From NCBI GenBank assembly GCA_003331985.1, contig QOQK01000002.1, forward strand, positions 27,986 through 91,985: 64,000 nucleotides of DNA, in the 5' to 3' direction. The notes beneath the pieces were generated by a model. It was not told where the DNA came from. It worked only from the letters and a program-made list of their open reading frames with translations, and ran no database searches. The stretch is from PS1 clade bacterium (GTDB taxonomy: Bacteria > Pseudomonadota > Alphaproteobacteria > RS24). Below, piece by piece: positions 40,360 through 49,823 of this stretch (the first letter of the stretch is position 1; each line of letters begins with the position of its first letter). Both the position numbers and the translations under genes were made by a program.

Positions 40360-40815
40360 ATGACAAATTTGCAAAATATACCTTCGCTTCACGGAAATTG
40401 CTTGTGGGTCAATGAAACTGGTGTGCTGATTTTAGGGGATGCCGCCAGTGGTAAAACCGAACTGGCATTGACGATGATTAATTCAGGGCGCGGTACTCTT
40501 GTCGCTGATGATCAGGTTATTATCGAGCGTGAGCACAAAATCTTGATGGCGCGCCCCCCCGAGGGTTTGCAAGGGTTGATGCAAATTCATGGTATTGGCA
40601 TTGTTAATTTTGATAACATAGCGCCCGTGCCGTTGCATTTGATAATTGAGCTTGTACCGCATACGGATGTGCCGCTCATTCCTGAGAAAAGTGAAAAAGA
40701 AATACAAGGCCTGTCTCTCCCCTTACTGAAACTGGCGGGTCATGAGGCGAGTAGTGCCGATAAATTATGGCTTGCGACAAATCTTCTAAAAAAAGAGATG
40801 CTTTTTAACGGGTAA
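40360..40815 (+). CDS. hprK: HPr kinase/phosphorylase (short alphaproteobacterial type)
   Basis: A 151-aa protein corresponding to the C-terminal kinase domain only, as usual in alphaproteobacteria. The Walker A loop is ILGDAASGKTELALTMI, followed by LVADDQVIIE and the RPPEGLQGLMQIHGIGI segment that matches the family's GxxE-I-R-G region. It phosphorylates a serine on HPr in response to metabolite state. Part of the chvIG-hprK-EIIA-HPr operon, with GGAG before the ATG. Confidence 0.92.
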   Translation: MTNLQNIPSLHGNCLWVNETGVLILGDAASGKTELALTMINSGRGTLVADDQVIIEREHKILMARPPEGLQGLMQIHGIGIVNFDNIAPVPLHLIIELVPHTDVPLIPEKSEKEIQGLSLPLLKLAGHEASSADKLWLATNLLKKEMLFNG

Positions 40816-40880
40816 ACTGTGACACAAAGTCTGTCTTGCCTGAGACGAATTGGTCAGGCATGGTGATAATAGGAGATAAT

Positions 40881-41288
40881 ATGATTGGTCTTGTGATAGT
40901 GACACATGGCGGCCTCGCCAATGAATTCAGATCTGCTCTTGAGCATGTTGTAGGTGATCAACAACAGCTTGAGGCCATTTGTATTGGCCCGGATGATGAT
41001 ATGGAAAAAAGACGGGAAGACATTGCTATCGCCACCAAAGATGTTGATAGCGGTGATGGTGTGATTTTGTTAACTGATATGTTCGGTGGCACACCATCTA
41101 ATCTCGCGATTTCTCTGCTAGATCACGGGCGTGTGGAGGTGATTGCAGGTGTAAATCTGCCTATGCTCATTAAACTTGTTGGTGTGCGTGAAAAAATGGG
41201 TCTTGAGGAAGCTGTGGAAGCGGCTCAAGACTCAGCGCGGAAATATATTTCTGTAGCCAGTAAAGTACTAAGCCGAAAAGAAGATTAA
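40881..41288 (+). CDS. PTS EIIA component, mannose family (regulatory)
   Basis: A 135-aa EIIA-Man-like domain. The phosphorylated histidine is H9 in GLVIVTHGG; VILLTDMFGGTPSNLAISLL is the second family motif. The track starts at 40836, but TAGGAGA just before ATG 40881 and alignment with family N-termini make 40881 the start. No sugar-specific EIIB or EIIC is nearby, so it belongs to a regulatory PTS rather than a sugar uptake system. Confidence 0.93.
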   Translation: MIGLVIVTHGGLANEFRSALEHVVGDQQQLEAICIGPDDDMEKRREDIAIATKDVDSGDGVILLTDMFGGTPSNLAISLLDHGRVEVIAGVNLPMLIKLVGVREKMGLEEAVEAAQDSARKYISVASKVLSRKED

Positions 41289-41575
41289 TGCCTGAAGCAG
41301 TTGTGGAGATAACCAACAAGCGGGGCCTTCACGCGCGTGCCTCGGCTAAATTTGTAACCTGTGCTCGCAGTTTTGACGCAAAAATTGATGTTATGCGTGA
41401 GGGGACAAATGTTCCCGGTACCTCAATAATGGGTCTGATGATGCTGGCAGCAAGTCTCGGTTGTTCTATAAAAATATCAGCTGAGGGCGCCGATGCTGAC
41501 GTTGCATTAGCCGAACTGGTCGCGCTTGTGCAAAATGGCTTTGGTGAGAATGATGCCGAAGAGAGCACCCAATAA
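41288..41575 (+). CDS. Phosphocarrier protein HPr
   Basis: A 95-aa HPr. The catalytic His15 lies in KRGLHARASAKF, and Ser46 in PGTSIMGLMML is the target of HPr kinase, so both phosphorylation sites are intact. The start overlaps the EIIA stop (TAATG), indicating translational coupling. EI (ptsP) is not in this window. Confidence 0.95.
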   Translation: MPEAVVEITNKRGLHARASAKFVTCARSFDAKIDVMREGTNVPGTSIMGLMMLAASLGCSIKISAEGADADVALAELVALVQNGFGENDAEESTQ

Positions 41576-41659
41576 TAATCTAAATTCTAATGATTTTAGC
41601 GTCTTACTGGTTTTTTAGCCATTAGGCCACATATCTATCAAATATAGGTTCTGCAAAAC

Positions 41660-41679
41660 ATATAAAGAAATCTTTATAT
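41660..41679. promoter_or_regulatory. Perfect palindrome in the ahcY upstream region
   Basis: ATATAAAGA-AA-TCTTTATAT has perfect 9-base arms and lies 60-80 bp before the ahcY start. It is a good candidate operator for a regulator of S-adenosylhomocysteine or methionine metabolism. The remaining leader contains only a short GGCT/AGCC hairpin and nothing recognisable as a known SAH or SAM riboswitch. Confidence 0.5.
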
Positions 41680-41726
41680 TGTCATTGCCTTCGACCTTTC
41701 AGGCTGATAAAAAGCCGATAAATTAA

Positions 41727-43028
<1,302 letters not shown>

Positions 43029-43039
43029 AAATTTTCAGA

Positions 43040-44269
43040 TTAAAGAGCCATCAGGTCTTTAGCAGACAGGCTTTCATCTGACAGTTTTTCTGGATCAAAA
43101 ACATCGCCTTCTGCAGCGCGATGAACCAGTTTCTTGGCGACCATAAACTCGCCCGGTCGATTTACTGCATCGACGGCGGTGAGTTGGTCACCTTTAAAAT
43201 AGAATACAGCGAAGGAACGGCTGTTTAAGTCGCCGCGTGTGACGACTTTGTCATGATCGCCTGACATGCCAACAATCTGGAGCTTTACGTCATATTGGTC
43301 GGACCAAAACCAAGGGATTTGGTGATAGGCGACGGGTGCGCCGAGAATATCGCTCGCTGAAGCTTTACCTTGCTCAATGGCGTTTTGAACAGACTCGAGG
43401 CGTAGGCGACGACCCAGCAAATCATTTGGGTGCTGGGTGCAATCTCCGGCAGCATAAATATCCGGATGGGATGTGCGTGCCGTGTCATTCACAACAATAC
43501 CATTATCCACATCGAGGCCGGCGGCTTCCGCCAATTCAATATTGGGTACAATACCTATACCGACAACAACGCAATCTGCTTCAAGAATTCGTTCATCTGA
43601 CAGTTCAACCCCTGAGACCGCACCACCAGTTCCATGGAGGCCCGCAACACCAGTACCGGTGAGGATAGTCACGCCTTCTTCTGCATGGACGCGTTGATAA
43701 AAATCTGACATGACCGGGTCAGTCACGCGTGCAAGTACTCTATCTGCGGCTTCAATGACTATGGTTTCAAGGCCCATTTTACAGGCAACTGCGGCTGTCT
43801 CGAGGCCAATATAACCGCCACCTATAATGATGAGCTTTTTTCCTGGTGTGAAAGCGGGCTTCATTGCGTCTATGTCGGCAATGGTGCGAACGTCAAAAAT
43901 ATTCGCTAGGTCGGCACCGGGAAGGGGTAATTGGCGTGGGCGTGAACCTGTGCAGATAATCAGTTTTGAGAAAGCAAGCTCGCTTTGGTCATCTAATGTC
44001 ACAGTTTTTTCATCAGTGGAAATCGCGGTAACGCGACAGCCAAGTTTAAGTGTCACATTTTCATTATCATAATATTCCTGCCCTCTGAAGAACAGCCGTT
44101 CGGCTTCCATTTCGCCGGACAGATATTTTTTTGAAAGCGGCGGGCGTTGATATGGTAATTCCTGCTCATCACCAATAAGCGTGATGGCGTCATTATATCC
44201 GCCTTGCCGAAGACTAACAACAGCTTGTGCGGCTGCTTGACCGGCACCAATAATAACAATGTGATTCAT
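43040..44269 (-). CDS. Ferredoxin/rubredoxin reductase-type FAD/NAD oxidoreductase
   Basis: A 409-aa flavoprotein with two dinucleotide folds: IVIIGAGQAAAQAVVSLRQGG for FAD and LIIIGGGYIGLETAAVACKMG for NAD(P)H; YAAGDCTQHPNDLLGRRLRLESVQNAIEQGKASA is the second FAD motif with the ESVQNA signature. It resembles reductases of ferredoxin, putidaredoxin and rubredoxin electron-transfer chains. No ferredoxin, P450 or dioxygenase is adjacent, so the partner is unknown. It ends 11 bp from ahcY, convergent. Confidence 0.9.
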   Translation of the reverse strand: MNHIVIIGAGQAAAQAVVSLRQGGYNDAITLIGDEQELPYQRPPLSKKYLSGEMEAERLFFRGQEYYDNENVTLKLGCRVTAISTDEKTVTLDDQSELAFSKLIICTGSRPRQLPLPGADLANIFDVRTIADIDAMKPAFTPGKKLIIIGGGYIGLETAAVACKMGLETIVIEAADRVLARVTDPVMSDFYQRVHAEEGVTILTGTGVAGLHGTGGAVSGVELSDERILEADCVVVGIGIVPNIELAEAAGLDVDNGIVVNDTARTSHPDIYAAGDCTQHPNDLLGRRLRLESVQNAIEQGKASASDILGAPVAYHQIPWFWSDQYDVKLQIVGMSGDHDKVVTRGDLNSRSFAVFYFKGDQLTAVDAVNRPGEFMVAKKLVHRAAEGDVFDPEKLSDESLSAKDLMAL

Positions 44270-44359
44270 AAGTCATTTCCTGATTTTGCTGCAGGATAAA
44301 AACATTTGTGAAACTTTCAACCCTTGCGACAATAATTTTCACCCTATACAACCACATTT

Positions 44360-45889
44360 ATGGAAAATGGGAATGCGACAATTTCCGTAACTCTGGATTT
44401 GCCCGATGTTTCGGCTGTTAGGCGTTTTGCAGGATGGATAGCCCCCCGGCTAAATAAAGGTGACTGGTTATTATTGTCCGGTGATTTGGGCGCGGGTAAA
44501 ACGGAGCTTGCCCGTTGCATTATTCGCCAGGTTTTTGGTGAAGGCACAGATGTGCCTAGCCCCACATTTACTCTTATTCAGCATTACGAGTCACGCGATA
44601 TTAAATTATTGCATACTGACCTTTATCGTCTTGAAAGCTCTGAAGAAATTCTCGAATTGGGGCTGCTGGATGAAACAGACAGCATCGTTCTGGTCGAATG
44701 GCCTGAAAAGCTTGGTACATATGTGCCGACAGAGGCTCTAATGGTTCATCTGGAGGATATCGGTTCAACTCGCCAATGTTCACTCAGCGTGAACTCGGAT
44801 AATGCAGACTTTTTTCAAGGCCTTGACGATTTTATTGATCGTGAGAAGGTGCTTGCCGATTTTCTTGAAAAAAACGGTTATGGTCAGGCTGTGCGAACGA
44901 CGCTGGCTGGCGACGCATCGCGGCGCCGCTATGAAAGACTTGAGCTGGACAATAAGCGCTTTATCCTGATGGACTGGCAAGCTCTCCCAAATGATAATGA
45001 TGCCTATAAAGCGAAAGTCTTCCTCTCGAATAGTGTCACAGATTTTCGAAATATATGTGCTTATTTAATCCGTTGTGGATTATCAGCCCCTGAGATTTTC
45101 GCGCAGGACGACGCGCAAGGTTTGCTTGTGCTAGAGGATTTCGGCACACTTAATTTCACCCATTCTATAGATGCCAAAGACCCACATTTACCTATTTTTT
45201 ATCATGAAACCATCATGGCGCTCGCGGCGCTTTATCATCATGCCGATACTGAAAATCCTGAGCAAGCTCGGCAATTTGACGCGAAGGTCAGTTCGCCCGT
45301 GCGTTATGACAAGGCAGTCATTTTAACTGAAATTCAACAATTCATTGACTGGTATATGCCGTCGCAGGGGAAGACCTTGCCTGATACCGCTCTGACAAAA
45401 TGGGAAGAGATTTGGGCCTCGCTGGTGGGTAAGCTTGAGGCTATGAAGATACGTGATGTGATGATGCTCAGAGATGTGCATTCGCCAAATTTGCATTGGC
45501 TCGGTAATCGCCAGTCTATTAGACGGGTCGGGTTTATTGATATTCAAGACGGTATTGCCGGTCACCCTGCTTATGATGTTGTGTCATTACTTCAGGATGC
45601 GCGTCGCGATTTACCGGAAGATTATGAGGGACGGTTTAAGGCTCTCTTTGTGGCTGAAACGGGTTTGGATGCTTCAGATTTTGACACTGCCTATAATATT
45701 TTTGGGGTACAGCGGAATCTTAGAATTTTAGGTATTTTTGTGAGGCTTTCGAAAATGCAGGGTAAATCAAGCTATTTGCAACATATCCCAAGAGTAAATG
45801 GGTATATCAAAGATGGCTTGGCGCATGAGGCGCTGGCAGATTTGCGTGAATGGTTTAAGACTTATGTCCCTGAGGTGCTGGAAATATGA
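44360..45889 (+). CDS. TsaE-AmgK fusion: tRNA t6A ATPase plus sugar kinase domain
   Basis: A 509-aa bifunctional protein. Residues ~1-150 are TsaE, the ATPase of the t6A37 tRNA-modification complex (LSGDLGAGKTELARCII, VPSPTFTLIQHYE, LLHTDLYRLES, IVLVEWPEKLG). Residues ~165-500 are an aminoglycoside-phosphotransferase-fold kinase (GDASRRRYERLEL, LRDVHSPNLHWL catalytic loop, GFIDIQDGIAGHPAYDVVSLLQDARRDL). With the MurU-like gene downstream, the second half is probably the anomeric cell-wall amino-sugar kinase AmgK. The fusion is known in alphaproteobacteria. No clear ribosome site precedes the ATG. Confidence 0.92.
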   Translation: MENGNATISVTLDLPDVSAVRRFAGWIAPRLNKGDWLLLSGDLGAGKTELARCIIRQVFGEGTDVPSPTFTLIQHYESRDIKLLHTDLYRLESSEEILELGLLDETDSIVLVEWPEKLGTYVPTEALMVHLEDIGSTRQCSLSVNSDNADFFQGLDDFIDREKVLADFLEKNGYGQAVRTTLAGDASRRRYERLELDNKRFILMDWQALPNDNDAYKAKVFLSNSVTDFRNICAYLIRCGLSAPEIFAQDDAQGLLVLEDFGTLNFTHSIDAKDPHLPIFYHETIMALAALYHHADTENPEQARQFDAKVSSPVRYDKAVILTEIQQFIDWYMPSQGKTLPDTALTKWEEIWASLVGKLEAMKIRDVMMLRDVHSPNLHWLGNRQSIRRVGFIDIQDGIAGHPAYDVVSLLQDARRDLPEDYEGRFKALFVAETGLDASDFDTAYNIFGVQRNLRILGIFVRLSKMQGKSSYLQHIPRVNGYIKDGLAHEALADLREWFKTYVPEVLEI

Positions 45890-46650
45890 CCCCTTCAAAG
45901 CCTAAACCCACCCACGCTATGGTGCTTGCCGCCGGATTGGGGCGGCGAATGCAGGCCTCCGAGAATGACCCGCCCAAACCTCTGACCAAAATCGGGGGGA
46001 TCACTTTGTTAGACCGTATGCTGACATATCTTGCGGATTTCGGGGTAACGCATGTGGTAATTAATCTGCATCACAAATCTGAGATGATTGAAGCTCATTT
46101 AAGAGATTTGGATTATCCCTTTGAGATTATTTTTTCCGATGAACGTGCCTGTTTGATGGAGACAGGTGGTGGCGTTTATCAAGCTCTGCCAATGCTAGGC
46201 AACAAGCCTTTTTTCGTATGTAACGCAGATATACTTTGGATTGAAAATACTTCAAATGACAAGATGACTGCGCTCGAAAAGCTGGCAGGCACTTTTGAAC
46301 CGGAGAAGATGGACTCATGCTTGTTACTGGCCTCAAGAGATAATTGCTCCGACTATGATGGTGCAGGGGATTTCAACTACACCCAGCATGGCAAGATTGA
46401 AAGGCGAAGGTCGCAATCAGGTGATCGGTTAGAGGCGAAATGGATTTATGCCGGTGTTCAGATTGTTTCGCCGTCTTTACTTGATAAGACACCTGAAACG
46501 GTCAAGTCACGCCCATTTTCTTTTAATCTTTTGTGGGATGAAGCGCTTTCTGCGGCTCGGCTCTACGGGTGTTCTTTGGAAGGTACATGGTTGCATGTTG
46601 GTACGCCGGAAGGTGTGCGGGATGCTGAACGTATTTTACAGGAAAAATAA
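45886..46650 (+). CDS. murU: MurU-like sugar-1-phosphate nucleotidyltransferase
   Basis: A 254-aa nucleotidyltransferase with the signature AMVLAAGLGRRMQASENDPPKPLTKIGG, the acceptor region TGGGVYQALPMLGNKPFFVCNADILW and a terminal WLHVGTPEGVRDAE. Paired with AmgK it would make UDP-MurNAc from recycled N-acetylmuramate 1-phosphate, bypassing de novo synthesis and fosfomycin-sensitive MurA. It overlaps the fusion gene's stop by four bases (ATGA). Substrate is inferred from context. Confidence 0.82.
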   Translation: MTPSKPKPTHAMVLAAGLGRRMQASENDPPKPLTKIGGITLLDRMLTYLADFGVTHVVINLHHKSEMIEAHLRDLDYPFEIIFSDERACLMETGGGVYQALPMLGNKPFFVCNADILWIENTSNDKMTALEKLAGTFEPEKMDSCLLLASRDNCSDYDGAGDFNYTQHGKIERRRSQSGDRLEAKWIYAGVQIVSPSLLDKTPETVKSRPFSFNLLWDEALSAARLYGCSLEGTWLHVGTPEGVRDAERILQEK

Positions 46651-46696
46651 TTTCTAAACATATCCGCGCCCTGCGATAATTTGATAAGATGAGCAC

Positions 46697-49600
46697 ATGT
46701 CATCGCGCCCACATGTTTTTAATATTCCTTCAGGTTATAGCTTTTTAGAGCAACTTGCGACGAAGCTTTTGTCGGACCCCAGCCTAAGCGGGCTATTTGA
46801 TGCAAAAACCCGCCTGCAGGATTACACGATTTTACTCCCGACGCGGCGTGCGGTCAGAAATTTACAAAATCTGTTACTGCAAAAATCAGGGACGGATGCG
46901 CTTTTAATGCCTGAAATACGTCCACTGGGTGATGTTAATCCGGAGGAAATGATTTTTGCCGAAGCAGAAGCCGGTCTGACGGGTTTGACGGGTCTCCTGC
47001 CTGCTGAAGTAACCCCTCATGCACCTTCCCTGTTACCTGCAATGTCAGGAATAGAGCGAGATATTAGTTTAATGACTTTGGTTCAAGCTTGGCTAGAGAC
47101 CTCCGGTCGTGCCGGGGGGCTGGCATCAACCTCTAAACTAACTGCCGAACTGACGGCTCTACTGGACAGTTTGCAAATTGAGGAGGTTGATATTTCTAAA
47201 CTGGCGTCTCTAGTGCCAGATGAGTTCAGTCATAATTGGCAACAGACATTGGAATTTTTGCAAATTTTGACGACAGCTTGGCCGCTTCACAAACAAGAAA
47301 TCGGGCGCTGTGATCCCAGTGAAAGGCGTGGCCTCTTATTGGATAGGCTGACAACATTATGGAATAACCATCCTCCCAGCGGGCCGGTTTTGGCAGCCGG
47401 GTCAACAGGAAGTATTCCTGCGACGTCTCGGTTATTGCAGTGTATTGCTCAGCTTGAAAAGGGTGCGGTTGTTTTATCCGGGCTGGACACGCAACTTCCA
47501 CCGGAAGGGTGGGCACAGTTAAAAAATGAACACGCTCACCCTCAATCGGGTTTGTTTCACCTTTGTGAGGCTATGGATTTACAAAGGTCAGACATACAGA
47601 CCTTCCCCGGATTACAGATGAAATCCTCGACAGATATCCAATGCGCCCGCGCTACCTTTGTCAACCAAGCCTTGTGGCCGACATCGTTGACGGGGCGTTG
47701 GATAGAATTATTGACGAATGATAAGCCATCCCAAAATCTTTTTGAGAACATGCAAATCTATGAAGCGTCGGATACGAGAAGCGAAGCTGGGGTTATTGCT
47801 TTAGCCCTCCGGGAAGCACTGGAAACCCCCGAAAAGACAGCCATGTTAATAACGCCCGATCGTCAATTGGCGCGTCGCGTTACGATTTTGCTAAGAAAAT
47901 GGGGCGTGGAGATTAATGATACAGCCGGCCAACCATTGTCTCGTACGTCGGTTGGCGTTTTTGCAGGTCTGGTCTTACAAGCCGTCGCGACTGATTTTTC
48001 ACCGGCAAATTTGTTGGCTCTTTTAAAGCACCCTTTCTGCCGTGTAGGACAGAACGCCAAGAGCCATCGGCAGTTAGTTTCTCGATTGGAGCTTTATGCC
48101 CTGCGCGGCTTTAGACCCACAGGAGACAGCGTAAAAGGGAATAATAGTTACGCTCATAATACAAATGGGCTTGATCATATTATGGCGCGACTGAAGCACG
48201 CTGAGTCCGAAAAAAAGCATATTCAACAACAGAGCCAACAAAATACAAATGATGAAACACTTATTGGTGAAGTGATTACTTTTGCCGATAAGCTCCGGCA
48301 AATATTTAAGCCACTGACGGATGTGCCTTATGAGGCCACCTTAAACAATGTTGGGCAAGCGCTTCTAGAGGTGATGGAAAGTCTCAGTCGGGATGACGCG
48401 AATATTTCTATTTTGTGGGACTCCCCCGACCAAGAGGTGAGTGAACATCTTGAAGCGTTCATGTCCGTGATGGTGGAGTTTATCAAAGCTGAGGATTTCA
48501 CTGCGCCCCAAAGTGAGTGGTCAGTCCTGCTTGATTACTGGTTATACCAGACGTCAATTCGTCCAAGGGTCAATGCCCATCCGAGACTATCGATTATGGG
48601 TTTGCTTGAAGCCCGTCTTGTGGATGCGGATTTGGTTATACTCGGCAGTTTGAATGAAGGAACTTGGCCAGCTCTGCCGGAAACTGGCGCTTGGTTGTCT
48701 CGCCCAATGCGTGAAAGCCTTGATATGGTTGCGCCGGAGCGCCGCATTGGTCAGAGTGCCCACGATTTTGTTCAAGCGTTTAGCGCCCCGGAAGTGCTTC
48801 TGACCCGCGCAGAAAAAATATCCGGCACCCCGCAATTACCATCGCGCTGGTTAAGCCGCCTTAAAGCCTTACATGCAGGTTTATATGAGGATATTTGCCC
48901 ATGGCCTGACGCAGAGCGATTATCAACACTTTGGACGACAGTGGACACGCCTCCTCCACCTAAGGCAGAAAAAAGACCAGAGCCTAAGCCGCCTGCTGAC
49001 GTTCGACCTGACCGCTTGTCTGTTACCCAAATTGCAACTCTTCAAATTGACCCTTATGCAATTTATGCGAAACATATATTGAAGCTCAAACCGCTTGATC
49101 CGCTGGAGGCAGATGTGACGGCGGCAATACGCGGTAGTTTTATTCATAAGGTGCTCGAGAAATTTACGCTTAAATATCCTGATGACCTGCCGGATAATGT
49201 AGCCTCGGCTGTACGTGAAACAGCCCTGGAATTAGCCGACGAAACTGCTGAAGGACAGGCTGTGTTGCTTTATTGGTGGCCAAGGTTTTCGGCGGTTGCA
49301 GATTGGATTGCGGATTTCGAAATAGAACGCCGATCGAAGATAACCCGCATATTTACTGAAATTACCGGCAGTATGACAGTCGATATTGCAAACAAGCCTT
49401 TCACGCTCACGGCTAAAGCTGACAGGATTGAGCTTACCGATTCGGGGCATGTGAATATTCTGGATTATAAAACCGGCGAGCCGCCCAGCAAAACTGACAT
49501 TGAAAAAATGCGTGCGCCGCAAATGCCACTTGAAGCCGCTATTGCCATTGCGGGTGGCTTTGAGGGGATCTCTAAAAATGCCCGTATTAAAGAGCTGGCA

Positions 49601-49822
49601 CACATTCAGGTGCATGGCGGATACCCGGCTGGGAAAATCAGAATTGAAGAAAACCCCGACCAACTGGCTGAAACCGCCTTGTCTGGTGTGAAGAAATTGC
49701 TTGAATATTATGCCGATGAAAACACCGCTTATATTCCCGAGCTTCACCCAGATCGAGTGAATTTTAGGGATTACGCTCATCTGGCGCGTGTACAAGAATG
49801 GATGAGCGAGGAAGATAGCTGA
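46697..49822 (+). CDS. addB: Double-strand break repair protein AddB
   Basis: A 1041-aa subunit of the alphaproteobacterial AddAB helicase-nuclease, which processes DNA ends for RecA. The N-terminal helicase-like part starts FNIPSGYSFLEQLATKLL and includes YTILLPTRRAVRNL. The C-terminal PD-(D/E)xK nuclease is visible as ALTAKADRIEL-like TAKADRIELTDSGHVNILDYKTGEPPS (Asp and D-x-K). The Fe-S cysteines of Bacillus AddB are not seen, as usual in this class. One base separates its stop from addA. Confidence 0.93.
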   Translation: MSSRPHVFNIPSGYSFLEQLATKLLSDPSLSGLFDAKTRLQDYTILLPTRRAVRNLQNLLLQKSGTDALLMPEIRPLGDVNPEEMIFAEAEAGLTGLTGLLPAEVTPHAPSLLPAMSGIERDISLMTLVQAWLETSGRAGGLASTSKLTAELTALLDSLQIEEVDISKLASLVPDEFSHNWQQTLEFLQILTTAWPLHKQEIGRCDPSERRGLLLDRLTTLWNNHPPSGPVLAAGSTGSIPATSRLLQCIAQLEKGAVVLSGLDTQLPPEGWAQLKNEHAHPQSGLFHLCEAMDLQRSDIQTFPGLQMKSSTDIQCARATFVNQALWPTSLTGRWIELLTNDKPSQNLFENMQIYEASDTRSEAGVIALALREALETPEKTAMLITPDRQLARRVTILLRKWGVEINDTAGQPLSRTSVGVFAGLVLQAVATDFSPANLLALLKHPFCRVGQNAKSHRQLVSRLELYALRGFRPTGDSVKGNNSYAHNTNGLDHIMARLKHAESEKKHIQQQSQQNTNDETLIGEVITFADKLRQIFKPLTDVPYEATLNNVGQALLEVMESLSRDDANISILWDSPDQEVSEHLEAFMSVMVEFIKAEDFTAPQSEWSVLLDYWLYQTSIRPRVNAHPRLSIMGLLEARLVDADLVILGSLNEGTWPALPETGAWLSRPMRESLDMVAPERRIGQSAHDFVQAFSAPEVLLTRAEKISGTPQLPSRWLSRLKALHAGLYEDICPWPDAERLSTLWTTVDTPPPPKAEKRPEPKPPADVRPDRLSVTQIATLQIDPYAIYAKHILKLKPLDPLEADVTAAIRGSFIHKVLEKFTLKYPDDLPDNVASAVRETALELADETAEGQAVLLYWWPRFSAVADWIADFEIERRSKITRIFTEITGSMTVDIANKPFTLTAKADRIELTDSGHVNILDYKTGEPPSKTDIEKMRAPQMPLEAAIAIAGGFEGISKNARIKELAHIQVHGGYPAGKIRIEENPDQLAETALSGVKKLLEYYADENTAYIPELHPDRVNFRDYAHLARVQEWMSEEDS

Positions 49823-49823
49823 G

